A stretch of 44,010 bases of DNA from Paludibacteraceae bacterium (GTDB lineage Bacteria; Bacteroidota; Bacteroidia; Bacteroidales; Paludibacteraceae): NCBI GenBank assembly GCA_028694215.1, contig JAQUTW010000019.1:1-44010 (forward strand). Reading direction: 5' to 3'. This document shows, piece by piece, positions 24,809 to 33,544 of the stretch (position 1 is its first letter; each line of letters opens with the position of its first letter). A model generated the notes under the pieces. It saw only the letters and a program-made list of their open reading frames with translations, searched no databases and had not been told where the DNA came from. The position numbers were made by a program, and so were the translations under genes.

Positions 24809-27298
24809 ATGAAAAAAAATGTTTTGTTTTTTGTTGCGGTTGTTACCGTAATGGGTGTTTTTGCTGCACCTCCTGACACATATTATTCTTCTGCTGACGG
24901 CAAATCGGATGCTGCACTTCGTACAGCATTGGGGAGTATTATTGGTGGTCATACTGTGGTTAGTTATGATAATTTGAATTATTTGTATGTAGCTACCGAT
25001 TCACATGAAGATGGCAGTATTTGGGATATGTATTCCACTTGTACATGGCAGCACAATGCAAAAAAATGTGGCAATTATTCCACTGTTTGCGATTGTTATA
25101 ACAAAGAACATTCTATTCCGCAAAGCTGGTTTAGTAAAGCATCGCCAATGAAGAGTGATGCCTTCCATGTTTATCCGACAGACGGTAAGGTTAATGGTCA
25201 ACGTTCTGCTTATCCGTATGGAGAATGTACGGGAGGAACAACTTTGACAGAAACAGCATTAGGACGTTTGGGTACAAGTACTTTTACCGGATATACAGGT
25301 AAAGTATTTGAGCCGGTAGATGAATATAAAGGCGATTTTGCACGAACTTATTTTTATATGGCTACACGTTATGCCAGCCAATGTGAAAGTTGGGGAAATC
25401 ACTTTGGATCGGCTAATAACGGGCTAACCGCTTATTCTGTCAATTTATTTTTAAAATGGCATCGTGAAGATCCTGTTTCCGAAAAGGAAAAAATACGTAA
25501 TGATGCCATTTATGGCATTAATAACAATACGGGCTACAAACAAGGTAATCGTAACCCGTTTATCGATTATCCTTGTTTGGCAGAATATATTTGGGGCAAC
25601 AAGAAAGGTGAAACGCTGGATTTGTCAAAAATTCTTTCAACTTATTCTGACGCGTATGCCACTACAACCGATTTGTCGGGCTGTACGTGCGAGTTGACCA
25701 ATCCAACGATTATTGCACCGAAAAATAGTAGCACAATTGAGGTTGGTTCTGCCAATATCAATGAGCAAGTAACCAAAACAATTACGGTTCAAGGAGTATT
25801 GTTGACACAAAATTTGTCATTGGCTGTTAGTGGAACAAATGCGACAATGTTTGATGTAATGCCGAAAACTGTAACAAGCACAGCAGCACTCGCAGGTGCC
25901 ACAGTAACTCTTTCATACACACCTACAGCTCTTGGTAACCATACAGCCACACTTACTATTAGCAGTTCTGAAGCTACAAGTGTTACGGTAACATTAACCG
26001 GTAAATGTGAAGCCACATTGGTATCACCTACAACAGCCGGTTTAGCTTTTGCTGCCGACAACGTAGCAGAAAAAGAAGATCAAGTTGTCATGGTTAAAGG
26101 AACTAATCTTTCATCAGCCGTTAACTTGTCGATTGGGGGTACAAACGCTAATATGTTTACTTTGTCGACAGCATCGGTTTCAGCTGCAGATGCCAATTCC
26201 GGTAAAAATATAACCGTTTCTTACACACCTTCTGCTGTTGGCAACCATACGGCTACATTAGTAGTGGCAAGTTCCGATTTTACAACGGTCAATGTGCCAC
26301 TGACTGGGGCTTGTATATTTGCAGCCTTAGAAGCTACCGAGATTACCAAAAATAGTTTCAAAGCCAACTGGACGAATGCCGGTGTTACAAACTATACACT
26401 TGATGTGTTTACGCAAACTATGTCAGGTTCAGAGGTAAGTACATTTTTCTCTGAAACATTTGGAGTGTCACAAGGAGATTTTACTATCAATAATAAGGAT
26501 ATTAGCACATTATCAAGCGTTTGGCAGTTTGATGGCAGTTATGGTATGAAAGCGAGTGCTTATGCGAGCAATACAAACCATGCAACAGAAAGTTGGTTGA
26601 TTTCTCCTGCTATCGATTTAAAAAATGCGATCACAGCAAATTTAATGTTTGATCATGCGAGAAGATTTGGCGATAATAGTCATTTAAGCGTTAAACTTTC
26701 TTCTGATAATATGAGTTGGACTGATGCGATAGTTTCTAATTGGCCTGATGGCACTAATTGGAATTTTATTTCTTCCGGTAGTATAGATTTATCAACTTAT
26801 GTTGGCGGAACTGTTTATGTGGCATTTGTATATACAAGTACTACAGACGGAGCGGCGACTTGGGAAATAAAAAATGTGAAAGTTGATGGAACTATTCCGG
26901 CTCTAAGTACTACTTCTGTTGCCGGTTATCCGAAGTCGGTGGGCAATGTACAAAATTATATTGTGGTAGGGCTTATGTCCGAAACAAATTATTTTTATAC
27001 GGTTACTCCGACAGATATTGCTATTTCGGAAGAAATTCCTGTAACAACTCTCGAAGGAACAACCACTTCTATTAATTATACAGGTATTGACAACTTGGTA
27101 TATTATACGGCAAAAGACGGTTTACACATGCTGAATTTGCAGCCTGGTACTTCCGTTGGTGTGTTTGATTGCACAGGACGTTTGCTTGAACAACGTCCAA
27201 ACTGTGCGTCCGAGGAAGTATTTAATTTTTCGGCAGGTGTCTATGTGTTTAAGGCTTTTAGCGATGGAATGGTACAAAGTTTAAAAGTAATTTATTAA
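24809..27298 (+). CDS. Secreted endonuclease I-family nuclease with Ig-like, choice-of-anchor and sorting domains (829 aa)
   Basis: Largest paralogue. Signal MKKNVLFFVAVVTVMGVFA, then the nuclease domain: CDCYNKEHSIPQSWFSKASP, DAFHVYPTDGKVNGQRS, GDFARTYFYMATRYAS, KWHREDPVSEKEKIRND and QGNRNPFIDYP. Two Ig-like repeats follow (about residues 310-505; both carry SYTP.A.GNHTATL). Then comes a choice-of-anchor J/cleaved-adhesin-like domain (ESWLISPAIDLKNA, WEIKNVKVDG), usually carbohydrate- or protein-binding. The sorting-type C-terminus has VGVFDCTGRLLEQRPNC and GVYVFKAFSDG. The extra domains suggest a nuclease that adheres to a surface or polymer. Confidence 0.9.
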   Translation: MKKNVLFFVAVVTVMGVFAAPPDTYYSSADGKSDAALRTALGSIIGGHTVVSYDNLNYLYVATDSHEDGSIWDMYSTCTWQHNAKKCGNYSTVCDCYNKEHSIPQSWFSKASPMKSDAFHVYPTDGKVNGQRSAYPYGECTGGTTLTETALGRLGTSTFTGYTGKVFEPVDEYKGDFARTYFYMATRYASQCESWGNHFGSANNGLTAYSVNLFLKWHREDPVSEKEKIRNDAIYGINNNTGYKQGNRNPFIDYPCLAEYIWGNKKGETLDLSKILSTYSDAYATTTDLSGCTCELTNPTIIAPKNSSTIEVGSANINEQVTKTITVQGVLLTQNLSLAVSGTNATMFDVMPKTVTSTAALAGATVTLSYTPTALGNHTATLTISSSEATSVTVTLTGKCEATLVSPTTAGLAFAADNVAEKEDQVVMVKGTNLSSAVNLSIGGTNANMFTLSTASVSAADANSGKNITVSYTPSAVGNHTATLVVASSDFTTVNVPLTGACIFAALEATEITKNSFKANWTNAGVTNYTLDVFTQTMSGSEVSTFFSETFGVSQGDFTINNKDISTLSSVWQFDGSYGMKASAYASNTNHATESWLISPAIDLKNAITANLMFDHARRFGDNSHLSVKLSSDNMSWTDAIVSNWPDGTNWNFISSGSIDLSTYVGGTVYVAFVYTSTTDGAATWEIKNVKVDGTIPALSTTSVAGYPKSVGNVQNYIVVGLMSETNYFYTVTPTDIAISEEIPVTTLEGTTTSINYTGIDNLVYYTAKDGLHMLNLQPGTSVGVFDCTGRLLEQRPNCASEEVFNFSAGVYVFKAFSDGMVQSLKVIY

Positions 27299-27310
27299 TC
27301 AGAAAAAACT

Positions 27311-28369
27311 ATGAAACGAACAATTTTGGTAAGTATGTTTGGGTGGCTGACAGTCGCTTTGTTTGCTGTTATTCCATCGGGATATTATACTTCGGCAGAA
27401 GGAAAATCGGCAGACGCATTACGTCAGGCACTGTATCAGAAAATTACATCACATACCAATGTCGGTTATGATGGTTTGTACAATGTTTATCCAACCAGCG
27501 ACGTAACTGCCGATGGCAAAGTGTGGGATATGTATTCAACTTGCACGTGGACGCACGGTCAGAAAAAATGTGGTAGTTATGATGTTGTATGCGATTGTTA
27601 CAATCGCGAACATTCTGTGCCACAAAGTTGGTTTAGTAAAGCTTCTCCTATGGTGGCAGATGCTTTTCACGTATATCCTACCGATGGTAAAGTGAATGGT
27701 CAACGCAGTAATTATGAATTTGGCGAATGTTCCGGAGGCACATCGCTTGGTGGCAAAGCCCTTGGACGCTTGGGTAAAAGCACTTTTACGGGTTATACAA
27801 GCCGTGGAACAGTTTTTGAACCTGATGACCAATATAAAGGTGATTTTGCGCGTACCTACTTTTATATGGCTACCTGCTATGCCAATAAGTGTTCAAATTG
27901 GGGTAATACGTTCGGCAGTGTGAGCGGCTTGTCGCAATATGGCGTTGATTTATTTCTTAAATGGCACCGCCAAGATCCTGTTTCTCAAAAGGAATTAGAT
28001 CGTAACGAAGCGGTGTATGCAAAACAAAAGAACCGTAATCCGTTTATCGATTGTCCGGAGTTGGCAGAGCATATTTGGGGTACAAAAAAGAATGTGGCTT
28101 GGTATCAAGGTCAATCGCCTGTTGACAATATCGAATTGCAACAGTTTGAAGTTTTCCCCAATCCGGCGAAAGATTTCTTGATGATTGTTGCTGAAAATGT
28201 AGGAGATGTAAAATATCAGATTATTGATATTTCCGGTAAAATCTTAATGTCGGGAACAACTGCTGTTAATGCTTCATTAACGGTTGATGGCTTGGACAAC
28301 GGGATTTATTTTATACGAATGGATTTTGACAATCAGACGAATTTGCAGAAATTTATTATCAATAAATAA
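27311..28369 (+). CDS. Secreted endonuclease I-family nuclease with canonical T9SS type A domain (352 aa)
   Basis: Shortest paralogue, closest to the third gene in the nuclease part: CDCYNREHSVPQSWFSKASP, DAFHVYPTDGKVNGQRSNY, GDFARTYFYMATCYANKCS, KWHRQDPVSQKELDRNEA and KNRNPFIDCPELAEHIWG. No Ig domain is present. The C-terminal 75 residues are a textbook type A sorting domain, starting EVFPNPAKDFLMI and ending GIYFIRMDFDNQTNLQKFIINK. This differs from the EQRxNC-type C-termini of the three genes upstream. It is the last gene of the cluster and is followed by a long perfect-palindrome terminator. Confidence 0.92.
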   Translation: MKRTILVSMFGWLTVALFAVIPSGYYTSAEGKSADALRQALYQKITSHTNVGYDGLYNVYPTSDVTADGKVWDMYSTCTWTHGQKKCGSYDVVCDCYNREHSVPQSWFSKASPMVADAFHVYPTDGKVNGQRSNYEFGECSGGTSLGGKALGRLGKSTFTGYTSRGTVFEPDDQYKGDFARTYFYMATCYANKCSNWGNTFGSVSGLSQYGVDLFLKWHRQDPVSQKELDRNEAVYAKQKNRNPFIDCPELAEHIWGTKKNVAWYQGQSPVDNIELQQFEVFPNPAKDFLMIVAENVGDVKYQIIDISGKILMSGTTAVNASLTVDGLDNGIYFIRMDFDNQTNLQKFIINK

Positions 28370-28380
28370 TTGATAGTGCT

Positions 28381-28422
28381 ATAAAAAACAGTCGCTAAAA
28401 ATTTTTAGCGACTGTTTTTTAT
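28381..28422. terminator. Bidirectional terminator, perfect long palindrome
   Basis: AAAAAACAGTCGCTAAAAA (28383-28401) is the exact reverse complement of 28402-28420, with A/T runs on both sides. It ends the nuclease operon on the plus strand and the M6 protease gene on the minus strand. Confidence 0.9.
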
Positions 28423-28439
28423 ATAGATTGTTTTAAAAA

Positions 28440-31340
28440 TCAATTCATTACCTGATAAAACAACTTTGCAGTAGGGTCTGTGTGACGTATATTGCCACGT
28501 TCACTGTACCGCAAAATATAGAAATTGTTTCTTGGGAGATTCGGAATTTCAACAATAGTGGAACTGGGTTTTACAGTAGTAAACAATTGCCCTTGCACAG
28601 AGTAGATGTAAATTAATTTATCCGATTCCATAAACGATTCATCTATTTTTACAATATAACCCGAATTATCAGATTTTGTGCGTACCATAAGTATGTGTGG
28701 ATTATCCAAAGCAAGTGTTGTGGTCGTTATTTCATTCGATGCATTAGTGATATTTGCGTATAAGATTTTACCGTTTTTAAAAGTGCGATCGGTTGCTTGT
28801 ACATAATATTTGTATTCTGTTTCGGGAAAAACATTACTTACCACATAATTTAAATTGCTAACAAATTTATGTCTTTCTACATAATTTATGTTTTTGGTAA
28901 AATACACGGTGAAATCGTCAAAATAAAGCATTCCTTTCTCCTTGGTAAATGAAAAGCGGAAGCGTGAATAGCTGTTATTGACAGGTAGTTCTAAGCTCTT
29001 TTCTATGATATTGTCGGTAGATTTTATTGCGACATTCTCAATAAAAACCCAATTGGTTCCATCAAATCCTTCGATTTTAAAATCACTGCCTCCCGAGCTG
29101 AAATTATAAAGCCAGAAACTTATTTTATTGATTGGGAACAAGTAGCGTTCGGTTACTAATGTGTCATTGTTGCTATTAAAAGGTATCGATGGTGATGCTT
29201 TCCCGTATTTTTCTGTTTGGCGTCCTGTAAATGTTGCATACCAATCAAAAGGCAAAGTGTCGTTCAATACGGTCTTAAAGCCTTCTGATAAGCTGTTGGT
29301 TGTGCCTTCCTGTTCCGAGTAAACGGACACATAGTAGCCGGTAGCATCATAAGCAGCATTCCAATTGGCAGTAAAAGAATAGCTGGTAACATTGTTGGCT
29401 TCGGTAGCAACGGGAACTTCCACTTTGATAGGACGTTGCGATTGTCCTTGCAGTGGAACCCTCAAAGTGGTATAAGTGTCACATTTTATTAAAATAGTGT
29501 CGGCATGTATGCTGTCGAACGAAGCAATCATCGGAAAATAGCGCACTAATAATGTGTCTTGTATCGTTGAATCCACCGGGTTTATTGTGAATGTTTTGGT
29601 ATCCCATTGCTGTTCTCCTTTGCGACACCATTGGTAGTTATTACCATTCTTGAAACTGATTTTGTATGACGTGTCCAATTTTCGTCCAATAATAATGACT
29701 TCTTGCGAATCGGAAGGTGTTTCTGCTAAAGTGTTGAATTTATGAAGATTATCTTTTTCATCAAAGAACGGGAATCCATTACCACCACCTTTGAAGCGGA
29801 ATGATATCAACCCTTTTTCTTCTATGATGTAAGTCAGAGGTTGATTTAAGTCGGTTCCATCTTTTAATGTTGGAAAGAAACTCCTTATTTCTAAATTTCC
29901 CGGAAACGGGTCTCCTGCATAAGTGCCGTTGTTTGCTAAGCCATCAGCTTCTACAATATTACATCCCATGGCATTTGGGTCGTTGTTTATGGTATTACTG
30001 TTCCATGCCGATTTGTTGTAATTAATATGTGTAATAAGCATACCATGTCCGCCAAGATATGTGTCCCACCCTGTTTTTTGTCTGTTTTCTAACAGAAAAA
30101 ATTCATTTGGAAGCGGCGCTGTTTGCCATATTGGATTTCCTCCGCACAGGTTGTGAAGTCCATCTTTGGCAATGAGAAATGCAGTATTGGAAGTTGCCAG
30201 CGAGTCGAGGGTAACATACGACGAATCTTTTAAAATAGTGGGTTTCATCCAGCCCAATGCAAAACGTTCGTAGGCAGAATAGTATGGAGGAGTGCGTCCG
30301 GCGTTATTGTACGGACCGTAATCCATTATATCCCAACTGCCCAATGTGTGATGAGAAGCGCCGTTGGTTGCATAAAAATCGGGTAAGCCGAGTACATGAC
30401 CGAATTCGTGACAAAAAGTGCCTATGCCACACATGGTGCTGCCTGTGCGCCCTTTTAATTCGGAAGTACAAGCGTAGTCGTAAATACTCTTTCCGTCAAA
30501 TTTTAACGAAGTAGAAACCACCCAGCGATGTGGCCAAACCGTATCTTCAGGACCTCCTTCGGCTTCGTTGTAGCCCGCATAATAGATGAAAATATTATCG
30601 ACTTTGCCGTCGTTGTCCGTGTCGTAATCGGAAAACTTTACGCCTGCTGCAAGTGCTTTTGTGCAGGCATCAACTACCATTTGGCGCGGATTTTTGTCGC
30701 TATTGTTGACGTTTGCACCGTAATAAGCATAAGTATTATCTAATTGGAATGGTCCTACAACATCGAATTGCGGAGTAAACTTACCGTATGAATTATCGCT
30801 AAAATAGTCGCGTGCCGAACCTGTTCCGCCGTTGGTTGCATATCCCTCTTCGTTAAGCAAATTTGTAAATTTTTGCTGCGGATTACTGATGGTAAACTCT
30901 TTGTTGCTGAATGATACCAAAATAACCAAACTGCGTGGAGTGCCGGAGATGGGAAACTGTTTTGTAGCGAGCGTTTTTGTTTGAATAGCCGTACTGCTTC
31001 TTTTTTGCTCAATAATTTCAGAAAAATCCTTGGTTTGTTTTTTCAGAAAGCGTTTTTCTCTAAATTTTCTCTCTCCCGTGTTGTTTGCCTGTATGCCTTT
31101 AGAGGTTATAGTTCCTGTTTTGTCCATTGTGGCATATTCGTAGTCGCCGACAGTATTTTTTGTAATTAAAAAACCGTCTTCTGTTGTCGTGTAGTGGAAA
31201 TGTTCATCGCCTTGCAATAGAATGGACAATTCTGTCCCGTCTGTCTGTTTTACATTTCGGATGTCGCGTAACGCCGGTACAGAAAATAACATTTCTGCCA
31301 CCAGCAAAGCACACAAAATAGAGATTGTTTTGTTCTTCAT
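28440..31340 (-). CDS. Secreted M6-family metalloprotease (966 aa)
   Basis: Immune-inhibitor-A-like zinc protease. Signal MKNKTISILCALLVAEMLFS, then a propeptide-like region (EDGFLITKNTVGDYEYA, typical of Bacteroidetes M6 proteins). The catalytic domain holds the zinc motif CHEFGHVLGLPDFY (His 311, His 315, Glu 312) followed by SWDIMDYGPYNN. DYDTDNDGKVDNIFIYYAG is a calcium-type loop. A region with a fibronectin III-like start (SYSFTANWNAAYDATGYYVSV) and a choice-of-anchor-like beta domain (WLYNFSSGGSDFKIEGF) follows. The last about 90 residues may be a sorting domain, but this is less clear than in the nucleases. It converges on the nuclease operon and lies 46 bases downstream of the MBL gene on the same strand. 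Confidence 0.9.
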   Translation of the reverse strand: MKNKTISILCALLVAEMLFSVPALRDIRNVKQTDGTELSILLQGDEHFHYTTTEDGFLITKNTVGDYEYATMDKTGTITSKGIQANNTGERKFREKRFLKKQTKDFSEIIEQKRSSTAIQTKTLATKQFPISGTPRSLVILVSFSNKEFTISNPQQKFTNLLNEEGYATNGGTGSARDYFSDNSYGKFTPQFDVVGPFQLDNTYAYYGANVNNSDKNPRQMVVDACTKALAAGVKFSDYDTDNDGKVDNIFIYYAGYNEAEGGPEDTVWPHRWVVSTSLKFDGKSIYDYACTSELKGRTGSTMCGIGTFCHEFGHVLGLPDFYATNGASHHTLGSWDIMDYGPYNNAGRTPPYYSAYERFALGWMKPTILKDSSYVTLDSLATSNTAFLIAKDGLHNLCGGNPIWQTAPLPNEFFLLENRQKTGWDTYLGGHGMLITHINYNKSAWNSNTINNDPNAMGCNIVEADGLANNGTYAGDPFPGNLEIRSFFPTLKDGTDLNQPLTYIIEEKGLISFRFKGGGNGFPFFDEKDNLHKFNTLAETPSDSQEVIIIGRKLDTSYKISFKNGNNYQWCRKGEQQWDTKTFTINPVDSTIQDTLLVRYFPMIASFDSIHADTILIKCDTYTTLRVPLQGQSQRPIKVEVPVATEANNVTSYSFTANWNAAYDATGYYVSVYSEQEGTTNSLSEGFKTVLNDTLPFDWYATFTGRQTEKYGKASPSIPFNSNNDTLVTERYLFPINKISFWLYNFSSGGSDFKIEGFDGTNWVFIENVAIKSTDNIIEKSLELPVNNSYSRFRFSFTKEKGMLYFDDFTVYFTKNINYVERHKFVSNLNYVVSNVFPETEYKYYVQATDRTFKNGKILYANITNASNEITTTTLALDNPHILMVRTKSDNSGYIVKIDESFMESDKLIYIYSVQGQLFTTVKPSSTIVEIPNLPRNNFYILRYSERGNIRHTDPTAKLFYQVMN

Positions 31341-31386
31341 TTTAAAATTGCTTAATAAACCTTTGATAGATGTTTTGCTAAAAAGT

Positions 31387-32034
31387 TCAAATATTGGACG
31401 TTATAAAAGGATTGGATGTGCGTTCTTGTCCGATAGATGTACAGAGTCCATGTCCCGAATAAATAACTGTATCATCGGGCAATTTCATCAGTTTTGATTG
31501 GATGTTTTCTATCAATTGGTCGTAATTTCCCCCCGGTAAATCGGTACGACCGATACTGCCACGAAAAAGCACGTCGCCCACCATTAAAACTTTGTCTTTT
31601 TGCGAATAGAAACAGATGCTGCCTGCCGAATGTCCCGGAACGTGCAGTATTTGCAATGTATTGTTGCCGAAATGTACCGTATCGGTTTCGTCTAAATAGT
31701 TGCCGAGTGGTTGTGGCTCTATGTGTTCGTAAATACCGAATAGTTGTGCCTGCATTTGTACCTGTTTTATCATAAATTCATCGGCTTTGTGGGCTTCCGG
31801 CAAAATGTTCCACGTTTTGGCTGCCCACGCATTGCCGAAAGAGTGGTCGATATGTAAATGTGTGTTTAATAGGTGTTTAATTGATAATTGTTGTGCATCG
31901 ACAAACTGTTTCAACTCCATTTGTTCGTCATACGTCAGACAACCGCAATCTATCAGTACAGCTTCGCGGGTTTCGTCGTAAAGCACATACGTGTTTTCTA
32001 TAAATGGGTTGAAGTGAAAAGCTTTTATTTCCAT
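31387..32034 (-). CDS. Metallo-beta-lactamase-fold hydrolase (glyoxalase II-like)
   Basis: 215 aa. The metal-binding signature HxHxDH is visible as NTHLHIDHSFGN (about residues 58-69), followed by HVPGHSAGSICFY, MVGDVLFRGSIGRTDLPGG and YSGHGLCTSIGQE with the third and fourth ligand sets. This is the usual set of cytosolic glyoxalase II / MBL-fold thioester hydrolases. The exact substrate cannot be read from sequence. It starts 6 bases after rsmG, so the two are co-transcribed. No signal peptide is present. Confidence 0.88.
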   Translation of the reverse strand: MEIKAFHFNPFIENTYVLYDETREAVLIDCGCLTYDEQMELKQFVDAQQLSIKHLLNTHLHIDHSFGNAWAAKTWNILPEAHKADEFMIKQVQMQAQLFGIYEHIEPQPLGNYLDETDTVHFGNNTLQILHVPGHSAGSICFYSQKDKVLMVGDVLFRGSIGRTDLPGGNYDQLIENIQSKLMKLPDDTVIYSGHGLCTSIGQERTSNPFITSNI

Positions 32035-32040
32035 ATTATT

Positions 32041-32664
32041 TTATAAGGGCAAATAAATTCCTTGTTTGGTTTTAAAATAGTCTTCTTCAAAAAAATCACT
32101 GATATTGTATATTACTGCTTGCTTGCGGTAGCTATTTATCTCATTTTGCAAATCTCCGCCTTTTAGGCAGATTAAGCCGTTTGGCAAGGCATTACTGTTG
32201 GTTTTGCCGATGTTTTTTTGTACAATTTTTGCCAAATCGGGCAGAGGCATAACGGCACGACTTACCGCGAAGTCGAACTTTTCTTTTACCTCTTCCATTC
32301 TGGCATGTGCGAAAGTGCAGTTTTCGATGTGTGCGCTTGTTGCCACAGCTTCAGCAACGCGTACTTTTTTACCGATGGAATCGATTAATAAAAAATGGAC
32401 TTCCGGAAACATAATTGCCAGCGGAATACCCGGAAATCCTCCTCCCGTGCCTACATCGACAATAGAAGTATCTTTTTTAAAATGTAGAATTTTAGCAATG
32501 GCAAGTGAATGCAGTATGTGATGTTCATATAAATTGCCGATATCCTTACGCGAAATCACATTGATTTTGGAATTCCATTCTTCATATAAATTGCCAAGTT
32601 GTGCAAACTGATCAATCTGTTTGATGGATAAGTTTGGAAAATATTTTAGAATCGGTTCCGTCAT
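32041..32664 (-). CDS. rsmG: 16S rRNA (guanine-N7) methyltransferase RsmG (GidB)
   Basis: Methylates G527 of 16S rRNA using S-adenosylmethionine. Start set at ATG 32664-32662 (207 aa), where it overlaps the upstream gene by ATGA. The frame is open to 32712, but those 16 residues lie inside the upstream gene and do not fit the family. SAM-binding motif: VDVGTGGGFPGIPLAIMFP (about residues 67-85). VHFLLIDSIGKKVRVAEAV and DFAVSRAVMPL are further family motifs. In many genomes rsmG is next to mnmG; here the two are 28 kb apart. Confidence 0.94.
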   Translation of the reverse strand: MTEPILKYFPNLSIKQIDQFAQLGNLYEEWNSKINVISRKDIGNLYEHHILHSLAIAKILHFKKDTSIVDVGTGGGFPGIPLAIMFPEVHFLLIDSIGKKVRVAEAVATSAHIENCTFAHARMEEVKEKFDFAVSRAVMPLPDLAKIVQKNIGKTNSNALPNGLICLKGGDLQNEINSYRKQAVIYNISDFFEEDYFKTKQGIYLPL

Positions 32665-33446
32665 TTCTGTTTTATTGTAGCGGTCAGTGATGCATTGTCT
32701 TGTCGAAGCCACGGGTTCAGTTCTTCAAATGACAATGTAACACACGATGCGCCTTCGGAATAAGGTGCTATTTCATACGGATTGAACCAATATTTGAAGC
32801 CGTTTTCTGTAATTAAAAAATTGTCATTCGCTGTTATTTGGTCTGTCCATAAATTGTTAACGTCTGAACCTCTTGCCAAAAAATATTCTTGTAACTTTTT
32901 GACAAGTAACTGTTTAACTGCTGTTTCGAATCCGGCGACAAAAACATCACTTTGCGTAATTTGTGTGCCGTTTGCCAAATCGAAAGTCATAAATGTGGTG
33001 GTTTCCAAGCCATGTGCGCCACCGGCAAAACGGTATTGTATCCATTTGTACGACAAGAAATGATCATTTTTGAATTCTACTGTGCCATTAATAAACTCCT
33101 GATAACGATAAACATAATCGACGATGTCACTCATGCCTTCTTTCTCTATCAAATATTCATCGAAAGAGTCGGCAATGTAATTTTCGGCGATGGAATCACT
33201 GTTTTTATTGTTATATGCTTCGCCAAAAATGTCGATGCGCAAAACCTCCTGAATAGTAGATAGTACATTTGATGGAATTCCTTTACTTGGAAAGTCGACA
33301 TCAATTTTTACTTCGAAGGACGAATCGTCGTTTGCATCGATAAAAACTTTTTCCCCGACAATTTTTTTTGTTTCAAACTGTTCGGGTTGCTCAACACAGG
33401 CAACCAATAAAATGGCTGCGACTAAAGATAAGGCAATCTTTTTCAT
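32661..33446 (-). CDS. DUF3298/RsiV-like lipoprotein
   Basis: 261 aa. Signal MKKIALSLVAAILLVAC with lipid Cys 17. The C-terminal 100 residues match the DUF3298 (RsiV-like) pattern, including FAGGAHGLETTTFMTFDLANG and YWFNPYEIAPYSEGASCVTLSF. RsiV-type domains in Firmicutes sense lysozyme; in Bacteroidetes the function is unknown. It is first in a run with rsmG and the MBL gene, with a -7 element at 33469-33476. The four-base overlap with rsmG suggests coupling of expression more than of function. Confidence 0.85.
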   Translation of the reverse strand: MKKIALSLVAAILLVACVEQPEQFETKKIVGEKVFIDANDDSSFEVKIDVDFPSKGIPSNVLSTIQEVLRIDIFGEAYNNKNSDSIAENYIADSFDEYLIEKEGMSDIVDYVYRYQEFINGTVEFKNDHFLSYKWIQYRFAGGAHGLETTTFMTFDLANGTQITQSDVFVAGFETAVKQLLVKKLQEYFLARGSDVNNLWTDQITANDNFLITENGFKYWFNPYEIAPYSEGASCVTLSFEELNPWLRQDNASLTATIKQK

Positions 33447-33468
33447 AAGCAGATTTTTTTAGAATGTA

Positions 33469-33476
33469 CAAATATA
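33469..33476 (-). promoter_or_regulatory. -7 element for the DUF3298-rsmG-MBL run
   Basis: Minus-strand TATATTTG lies 22 bases before the ATG at 33446-33444. Confidence 0.6.
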
Positions 33477-33544
33477 CAACTCTTTTGGTAAACGTACATC
33501 AATAATTACGTTAAAAAAGAGGCGAAGCCGAACTTCTACACGAG

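Noticed and set aside
31803-31815. Half of a parS-like site (TGTTCCACGT) in the MBL gene
   Set aside because: Only one half matches; the palindrome is not completed.
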